Notes under the pieces: model-generated
Seen by the model: the letters and a program-made list of their open reading frames with translations, nothing else
Told to the model about the DNA's origin: nothing
Databases searched by the model: none
Position numbers and translations under genes: made by a program
In this document: one piece after another, positions 55,933-64,000 of the stretch
How positions within the stretch are numbered: position 1 is the stretch's first letter
Layout: every line of letters begins with the position of its first letter
Assembly: GCA_037179335.1 (NCBI GenBank)
Contig: JAKZHN010000003.1
Span: forward strand, 62,001 to 126,000
From: Cyclaneusma minus
Lineage: Eukaryota; Ascomycota; Leotiomycetes; Marthamycetales; Marthamycetaceae
Length of the DNA: 64,000 bases
Reading direction: 5' to 3'

Positions 55933-57640
55933 TGTGATTGATTTATATGAGTGAAGTTGCGAGAGTTTGAGGTTTGAGTGGCTCGAGTGGGTAGGTTTGA
56001 GTGGGCTCGAGTGGGTAGAGGGGGTGCGAGGTGGGTGATATCAAGGTTTCTCTCCGGGAGCTTGAATCGGCTGGTTGACAATGGTGACAATAGTCAATTG
56101 TCGCTTCGGTTGTCTCGTAAAGAGTGAATTGGCGAATCCGTTCCTGGGAACAGAATCGAGTTGGTTCAATTATTAAAGTACTATTGTATTGAAGGAGTGT
56201 GGTGGCCTGAAGGCTGCAACATTAAAGAGTGAATGGCGAAAGAGTCGTCGTCGACTTCGATATGCTCGAGGAGTTCACAAAGTGGTGAGGGTAGACCACT
56301 TATAGCGCCGCTTGAGAATCTGTCCCCACGACGTCAGATTAGCGAACACGCTCCCTGAGTCTGGCCGAGAGCGAAGGGGTCTGTGGATTGGTCGAGGGCG
56401 GTCCTCGATTCCGCATAGGGAAGATCACTAGGGCATGAAGATGGGGGTGGTAGGAGCACATACCGAGAATCGAATAAGATTAGACGCGGACAGGGTTGGT
56501 CGAGGCTCTCCTGGAAGGATCCCTTGGAAGGCCTGTCGGATGGCGAAGTACGAGTTAACGTCTCCAGCCCTTTGCAGTGTGTGACCGGTAATCGGAATGC
56601 TGATGGAGTGTCTTGTGGTGATTGGGTGGTGGCCACAAGATATGTAGACTATCATAGCAAGGGGAACAAATTAGCCTCCGCGTGCCATCTGATAAGGGAG
56701 GGTGTTGAGGAAGGAGCGAGGCGAGACTGCTCACCTCAACTCCTGCTGGCAACGTCCTCTGTTCTGAACGTGTTTGAATCTCGTTGCAGGGTGAAGTTGA
56801 CGATGTCTGCTACGAGGTTGTGGGGCACAGCAGTGTGAGCTTACTGTCAGTGCGGAGTCAACGGCGCATGGGAGGACAATCCGATTGTTTGATTGCGAGT
56901 CGGTCGATGGGGGTATCGAATCGAGGGTGAAGTCGATTCGAAGTGAGGAGTGGGAGGGAGAGGTGAGTGTCGGAGAGGGAGGAGTCGAGCTGAATTCGCT
57001 AACGAGGCGACAGTTAGCTTTGACGAGGCCAATTCTTCGCTTCACTTGGACTCGGCGGGCACGGCAGTCACAGGTGAACATCGGCAGGCCACGACTACGA
57101 CTGAAAGACCATGGACTTACGACAAGCACGGATGAGGGCCTCGTCGTTGCTGAGCTACCTGTCGTTGCAGACCGAGCTTCAGTCTGGGTGTCGACGGGGG
57201 GACTGGGTGTCGGAAGTCCGGCGTGGTCACAGGTCTCACTCCGCACTTGGGACGATGTTCGAAAGAGATAAAGTGTTGAAAGAGAGAGGGAGAGAGAGAG
57301 GGCGAGGCGGAGTAGAAAAGAGAAGGAGAGTAAGGAGCGTGGGTTTAGTTGGGCAGTGGGGATGTTCAGTGAGGAGACACCGGACGCGAAAAAGAAGGTT
57401 GAAGTCGAGTGAACGGATGGATACTTTGGGTAATTGGGACTGGCCCCCAGGTGGGTATAGTGGGTGGTGTGTTCCGCCGACGGGTTAGTCGATGGGACTG
57501 CACAGCGGCGAGACGATGCTTAGCGGCGACGGGGGGGGGGGCGCACTTGTCTAGAGGCAGCGAGCATTTTGCAGGCCGGCCAGCTGGGGCCGGGATGATG
57601 AGACAGGCCTCTAACCGCATGCAGGGCTTTTATCTTTCTT
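55933..57640 (-). promoter_or_regulatory. Long upstream/leader region of the cyclin gene
   Basis: About 1.7 kb with polypurine runs on the plus strand (CT-rich on the cyclin sense strand), including GA repeats at 57280-57330. CGCGAAAA at 57385-57392 resembles an SBF/SCB site. Short upstream frames are present on the cyclin strand. Extent and function are inferred from position only. Confidence 0.35.
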
Positions 57641-60600
57641 TAGGTCGGTGAGTGCCTGTATTATCAAGTAGGTCGAGTCTGTACGTCCTTCAATGCGCTA
57701 TTCAAGTCAGTGTCCAGCCTGCTTTCAATATACATTATATTGTGTATATGCATCGTCGATGTCTGGGGATTCCACTTGTTAGCTTGAATGATTCTGGTGC
57801 TGATACGAGTGCTTTCTCACCCGCACTGGCTGCTTTCCCGTCATGTGTCTCGCTCTCTCGCGGGCGCGTCCCATTCGCCCGTCGCAGGCTTGGCTGGGTG
57901 CTTGGCCTTGGCTGTTCCTCGCTGCCCAGCAGGCTTTGCTGGTCGGTCACGCTATCGCAGTCGGAAATGGGACCAGGATGCTGGCAAGGAACGCTTCACC
58001 GGTCGCGGGCCCACGCCCCAGTGCACGCCAGTCCGGTGGAGAGCGGCGTACCCTCGCTCCATTGATGTCCTGCAACGCGACTGCCGTCGCACCACGATTC
58101 AAGGCGGCCCTCGTTTGGCCCTTTTGTCCCATGGGCCAGGCGCTGCAGCGACTTGACACTGCAGCAATCATCATCGATGATGTATCTGCTGGGCGCTCTC
58201 GATGCTCAGCCCTTGCGCCAGAACGCGTCGAATGAGTCCGTGAGGTGAGTCTAACGCCGTCCAACTGTTTGCCGGCGCCTCCGTCAAATCAATGGTGCCC
58301 GTTGGATCATTGATGCATTGACAGCCGGGTCCACCCACTGGCTGAGGCGCGCGAGAGAGTCGGACTATCGCGGAATATCCTCATTTACTGTCGACGCTGC
58401 CTGGCTGCGCGGCTCAGGCCCTGCTCAATTTACCTGCATCAGATTCCCTTTGCGTGCCGGCCTCATGCACGCACTTGACACGCTGCTCGGAGCCAAGTCT
58501 GTTCGCCCTTCTCCACCCTTCTACCGTCTTACGCGCATTTGGGGAGAAACGGAAACGAAACGTCTTCGGAAACAATCAAATTTGGTGTTGGAGACTTGAA
58601 GCATCATCGTGAAGCCTTGGGGGGACAGAGTCAGCCTTCCCTATCCAGCCACCCGTCCCCGATGATGACTTATTGACTGTTCACAATCCTCCTCATTTGC
58701 CAACTATCAGCCGTTTTCGTCCTATTAGCACTTTAGCAAAAGCAGCCACGCATCGAAACCACCGTCTTCGAGTCCCTCTCATTGGCTGCCGCTAGCCTTC
58801 CCGAATTTGCTGAATATCTGGCTCTGCAGAAACATCAGATAGACGCAATGCACTGGCAACGTGCTTGCACATGAAGCCGTCGTTGAAGAATTTCTCCCCT
58901 CTGCCAATCCCGCCCTCGAAACGCGTCATTTCTGTTTGATTGCCTGACGTGCTGCCATTGTAAGTACCTTTGTACCCCGACAGCTGTCAGAAAACGGACG
59001 CGCTCAGGGAGACCGCCTTGCGCCGGGCAAGGCAGGTGAAGGTAGCTACACGAAGCCACCTTTCATCCTCGCTCGGGAGGATTGGACGAGGATCTTTGCT
59101 ACACACAGCTCGTACATGAAGTCACAGTCGAAAAACTCTGCCGTGTTCAGCAGCCAGGACCTGGTGGCCGGGAAAAGGAGTGATGAGGCTGCATTTTGGT
59201 ATGACTCTGAGGACACGGTGAGTCTGTTTGACCAACAGCTGTTTGTTTCGAAGTCCGACTTATCCGGACTCTTCAAGGCAACAGCCAACAATCCCGCCTT
59301 CATGTGCCTTTCTTCACAATTCACACTTCTTCCATCCAACATCAAATCGTCAAACCGTCAAATCTTCAAAACCCGACGTCGCGTCTAGCTCCGTATGTTT
59401 CGTTCCAAAGAAGCGTCACCGCGGCACACCTCTCAACCAATCAGCATCCCCCCATCTCGTGGCTCTAAAACATCCCCAAAGCGCTCCATACTGGACTAAA
59501 ACAACCTAAATTATTTTTAGGTCAACGCCGCTGCGACACTTTGAGATTGATGTTACAGCAGCGCCCCCTTCTGCCCAAACGCCATGACCGAAGCAAAAGA
59601 AAGTCTAGAGCGCGTCAAGCCATGAATACACAAAACCAGAAACCGCGACTTTAAGAGCGTGTCTTGAGACAGTCGCGACGCGAAATCCCTTTGACGTATC
59701 AAAGATTGACTTTTTAAACGCGAATCACTCACCCCGTGGGAGAGGCAAGGCTGGGATAGCGCGTCGATGCACAAAGGCCTGAAGTCCAACATCATCGTCT
59801 GATCGCGGGCCGCGGCGACGATGATGCTCACACAGAGTCGAGACTTGCCACAACAGCGCCCAGCAATATCCGCTACAAGTATCAAAGTACCTTCCAGAAT
59901 CTCCGCAGTTCATCTCATCCACCTCGTCTTCGAAGATTGGCTCTATCATAGCAGTTTTAATATCGACAAGGCCTAGCTTCTCCTATTCTTCTCCATGAGC
60001 CTCCTGTTATCCAGGCCTATTAAATATTAGGGGCTTCCAAGGACTCGGATATATTGACAGGGAATTACTTGTCAATTCAACGCACTCTAGCAAATCCCGA
60101 AGCCGCGTGTGCTCGGGCGCTTGACCGCAACAAGGCAGTCAATATCAGTGAATATCAAGTCCGTGTATTCTTACTGGCCGCGCCGCAATGTACCGGAGAT
60201 CATCACCAAGCAACATCGCGAGTTTGGAGCCAGTCACATGTATGGACTCACAGACACTCGGTCACAGTCAGCTTCAAGCGTTGATTATCTGTTATATCAA
60301 GAAGACACCGAACCAACATCTATCAGCTTGAACTTTGGTGTTTAAACATTTCGGCATTAGTTTTTCACATTTTACTTGACACGTTAAACCCCCAGCCCGC
60401 GGCGTGGGTATCTTTCCCCTCTTCAAGATCTTCAAACCCCAACCCCAACCCCATGAATTGAACCAGTATGTTGACTCCATCACCGCCAATCCTCCATTGA
60501 TGTCGCCACCGCCGCCACCGCTACAAAAATATCCCGGTTGTCTGATCAATAAACTGCACGCTTGGAGATATAAATTGACGTTAAAATGCTATTGTGGGGT

Positions 60601-63600
60601 ATACATGTACAGAAAATCCTCGCTGCTTTGTACATAATGAACCAACGGACGACTGGAAATCGGTGAGCAAGCAAAATCCCTTCCTTCGATCCTTGAACAC
60701 GCGCTTCTGCACGCCAGAGCACGGCCATCTTGGTGGAGCCCAACGCGAAGTGGAGAACGCGGAAAAGGAGCGGTGTCACGTGTATCCCCTGTCATGATCG
60801 TGCTCGAGCCAAGCGGTCGAGGTCCTTGGTGTTTTTGCCGTGCGTCGGAGCAAGCAAGGTGTCATCTTGAAGCTTTTTTCAGATTTCACAAACTCTCCGA
60901 AAGGAGCTTGTGCGGCAAACCTTTTTGTTGCGGCTTGATTTGCATATCAAGAATTTTCACATGTGTTCAATTGCAAGGACCCTTGAATTCTTCAGAACTT
61001 TCGTTGCCGCGCCAATTCTGCACACACACCGGGGTTCTAAGGCTGGTGAAGGGAGGCTGGTGATGGAGATAAATTCATGTTCTCCACATCCTGGTGTTGA
61101 CGCTGTTGAATATTTGATGCATATGGCGATTTTTCTTGACCGCTGATGAGGGGAAACCCTGAAATGTTTTTCAACACGCACGGCAAAAAATCGCAAGATG
61201 TGACAAGCAAGGGCAATCCTGACATGGCATCTCTCCGGAAGATTTCTTCAGAATTCCCGTTTCCGTGCGAATATTCTAGCGTGCGGCTCCAGTCTGGCGA
61301 TGGATTCCGAAGGTCGTCACTCCGCCTCACTTGGGATGGCTTGGCGGGCTGAGAGAAGCCGTGTGATATCTCGTGATATCAAAGTCGTATCGAAAATTCG
61401 AGTGGCATCGCCGTTCTATGTCACAGCAAGACAAAAAGCTTTCTGTTGCTGAGTTTGACGGCAGCGGGAAGAAGGCCTATCAGCACTTCGATACTTTCTG
61501 AGTCACTTGTCGTGTGAGTCTCGCCATCAGATTTACCTCCAAGGCTTGCTAAAACACGGCACCACCGACATACCAGCAAGACCCTCGTTACACACTCCCT
61601 TTGACTCCTTTTTCTGCGAAGCTCTGCAGGCCTGCAAAGCTCGTCAACAAACCGCTCGGTCCGGCCAACCTTCTCCATGTATCTAAGAGTTTTAGCACTT
61701 GCATTGAACATCGTCGTACGACTTGACCCCTCACCCGCGGATGTTGTTGTCGCCCTCCACGCGGCGTAAGGGAGCCCTCGATCTGCCTTCGACTCGCTGT
61801 TCTGCGGATCTGAACGGCTTCATCCGCGCGAGGCAAGGACATACGATTGACCTCGTGTCCTCAACTCGCGGAAGTCTCGGGACCAACACGAGAAAACTGA
61901 AATAGCAAAGACACCTGCTTCGCGGGAAGAGGCTTCCAAAATGAAGCTCTCGTGGGCAAGGGATTCAGGAGACAGATGCACCCGATGCTTAAAGTTGTGC
62001 ATTTGCAACTTGAGTCCAAAATGTGGGGTCCGATGCACCAGCCACACTTCAACATCTGCACTCCTCGCTTCAGCGGCTCTACCAAAACTCAAAAATGAGG
62101 CTGAATCCTTAATCCACGAACTTTGAAGCAGCCAATCACCACCCTTGTTCAATATCCAAAACCTCATCTATGTAGGCTCCAGCACCCCGATCTCCCGACC
62201 TTCCACAACATCTTGGACTTGCACATAAAACAAGCGCTGATGCACTTGCACGCGAGCACTCAGCTTGTGCAGGCTGTCGTGCTCAAAACCATCATGTGTG
62301 TTTCGCGGGGCTTGGACGGATGCAAGCCCTGGCAAGCACAAGGCAAGCACAAGGTCTCAGGCTTCGGCGATTGAGGGCTGTGGTGACTGGTGACAGTCTG
62401 AGAAGTAAATTGTGATACATCAATGGCTTGTTTTGGCAGCCGAGGCGTGGTTCCCTGCTGGCTTGATGATGGCACGGCGAGGGATGTTGATCGTCGGTGT
62501 GTGACGAAGCGCTGGATGATGGCGATGAAACGGTTGCTTCGACGATGAGTGTTCATCACGCAAACTCCCCGAAGGCTCATGTCCCTCACGTAAAGAGCCT
62601 CGGAGATGACATGAAGGCTCACAATGCTGTTTTGAGTCCATGCCCCCAAAGTCCAAGGATTCGAGTTTCCAGACTTTTACATTTGGTGGATGATGCATAT
62701 GACGGATTTGATGATGCGGTGACACGCCTTCGGTGAACACAGTTTAAAGTACAGAAAGTACAGAAAAGCTTCCACTTTACGCGTTCCCGAAATCCTGTTA
62801 GAGACTCGCGTCTTAGGCCTAGCTCATTGCGCCTGAATATAGCTCATCTGGACCCCGCGTTTCTGGTGTCACGGTTGACTGTCTTGCACAAGATGTTGCT
62901 AAAAGGGGGTTTTGATGCTGAGCCGCTTCAAATCATCATTCATCACCCATCACCGAGACAAGGCTGGACACTTGACACTTGCATGGTCAAAAACCAGGGT
63001 CCATTTCACAACAATTAACAAGCATTGCTTAATTGCCCTATTAGTGCTATTTAACAATCATTTTCAAATAGCATCCTGGCCGAATATCACTTGTTAGCTA
63101 TCCCGAGAGCGTGGGCGTGCAATGGCCGCGGAAGGTTATTCCCCGTTCCCACATCCCTACCAACTTCCCAAATGAACATGGCGTCTTCGCACCCCCAGCG
63201 GCTTTTTTCGGATATCCCAATTTCCCGATCAAGCATGTTTCCAGAAGCCTCTCTCTCTGCTCTCCTTTAGCAACGAAGGCTTTTCTTGGAAGCATCTCCA
63301 CTTCAAATCTCGGACTGGATGTTCGGAACCGGAATTGTGAACACATATATGTCATCATCATCAAGGGAGGACGTGACCAGCATCTCACGGATGTTCTCAA
63401 AACAGTTGATGATGATCGTGCCGTTGTGCTGTAACGTTCTCGAATAAACCCGAAACCCCCTGATACGAAGGCACGATTCTGGAAACATCTCAGCAAGCAG
63501 GGGACGGAGATATCTGTCTGCGCGCAGCGCGCAGCTACGGCAACGCGAGATTTGAACACATGCAGAAAAGGTCTTGTGCCAAGAAAGCACGGCAAGGCAA

Positions 63601-64000
63601 GAAACGCGTTTTGCACTCCGATTCTCGTGACTTTTCATTCGCACTTGGCCTGGAAATGTCGGAGCATCAAGACACATAAAAACGTCGCTCCTTACCTCCG
63701 CAGAGAGAATTTCTGCACGTGCCGCGCGGGGCCGGGCTGGAGATCGCGAGAAAATGTCGCGGTGAGTCGGGCCGGCGAAAAAAATTCCTTGCGACTCCAG
63801 GCTCCGCTACTGCCACCGCCCATGATCCATCGCCGGCCCGCTCTCGAGAGAACATTGAAGGTTGAAAGAGGCGGAGAACAATATCGAAAGAAGTGGCTGG
63901 TAAGGCCGTAGCCGGTGTGACGAATTCTTTGATAGGGCGGTGGCCTCACCGACTTCGTTTTTTCTGCCGATCTATCAAAAACTTATCTTTCATCCCGGAT
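57641..64000. other. Long stretch without a convincing gene
   Basis: Only overlapping frames of 60-170 codons on both strands, none with a recognisable domain. The largest are 57843-58235 (+) and 63098-63616 (-). A two-exon reading on the minus strand (59949 to 59728, GTGAGT donor, then near 59570) is possible but weak. No arrays, tRNAs, terminal repeats or RIP blocks were seen. Confidence 0.4.

Noticed and set aside
57843..58235. 130-codon plus-strand frame
   Set aside because: Three frames are open in this GC-rich part at once, so an open frame is weak evidence. No domain or splice context.
59553..59949. Two-exon minus-strand reading starting MIEPIFEDEVDEMNC with a GTGAGT donor
   Set aside because: Short, with no family; the long intron and tiny second exon make it weak. 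Kept only as a note.

Overview
The window looks like nuclear DNA of a filamentous ascomycete (Pezizomycotina, possibly a dothideomycete; this is inference). The reasons are: short GT-AG introns of about 50 to 60 nt in nbs1 and a G1 cyclin, an intron-containing tRNA-Arg, AT-rich blocks that look like RIP-mutated repeats, a fungal APH-family kinase, an Irc21-like cytochrome b5 protein and two secreted IgE-binding-like proteins. There is no bacterial-type gene organisation.

Layout: 1-2030 is an extremely AT-rich, RIP-like block. 2040-7870 is repeat array A. 8.6-9.9 kb holds a decayed coding region. 10.9-11.4 kb has two identical tRNA-Arg(ACG) genes in convergent orientation. 11983-14936 is a five-exon nbs1 (MRX complex subunit). 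16464-18104 carries a two-exon protein of unknown function and a possible small membrane protein. 18.3-23.3 kb is array B, with a 109-bp solo LTR inside it. 23719-24582 (-) is an APH-like kinase. 25.4-28.7 kb is array C. 29360-31855 (-) is a large low-complexity/coiled-coil protein, divergent from a cytochrome b5 protein at 32595-33890. 34.3-39.3 kb is array D. Two paralogous secreted-protein genes (39813 and 44773) flank a repeat-rich block with a RIP-mutated hAT-like MITE, a foldback element, minisatellites and a tandemly duplicated ORF of which one copy carries a nonsense codon. 45.6-50.4 kb is array E. 51.7-53.4 kb has weak coding traces and a 385-N assembly gap. 54669-55932 (-) is a G1/S cyclin with a long upstream region. 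I see no convincing gene from 57.6 kb to the end.

The main unexplained structure is arrays A-E. Roughly 24 kb, over a third of the window, consists of more than 40 diverged tandem modules of about 330-520 bp. Each strong module has a CACGTGA or CATGTGAC E-box 20-50 bp upstream of a TATA box, a short GC-rich block just after the TATA, and a pair of CTGCTGTCG motifs between modules. No conserved protein is encoded. They look like serial promoters, or promoter-driven noncoding transcription units, placed between ordinary housekeeping genes. The strand the modules face changes between arrays, and within array A.

The genes do not form an evident pathway. Single conserved genes (DNA repair, cell cycle, heme protein, kinase-like) are separated by repeat arrays. 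The 39.8-45.4 kb block is the most accessory-like.
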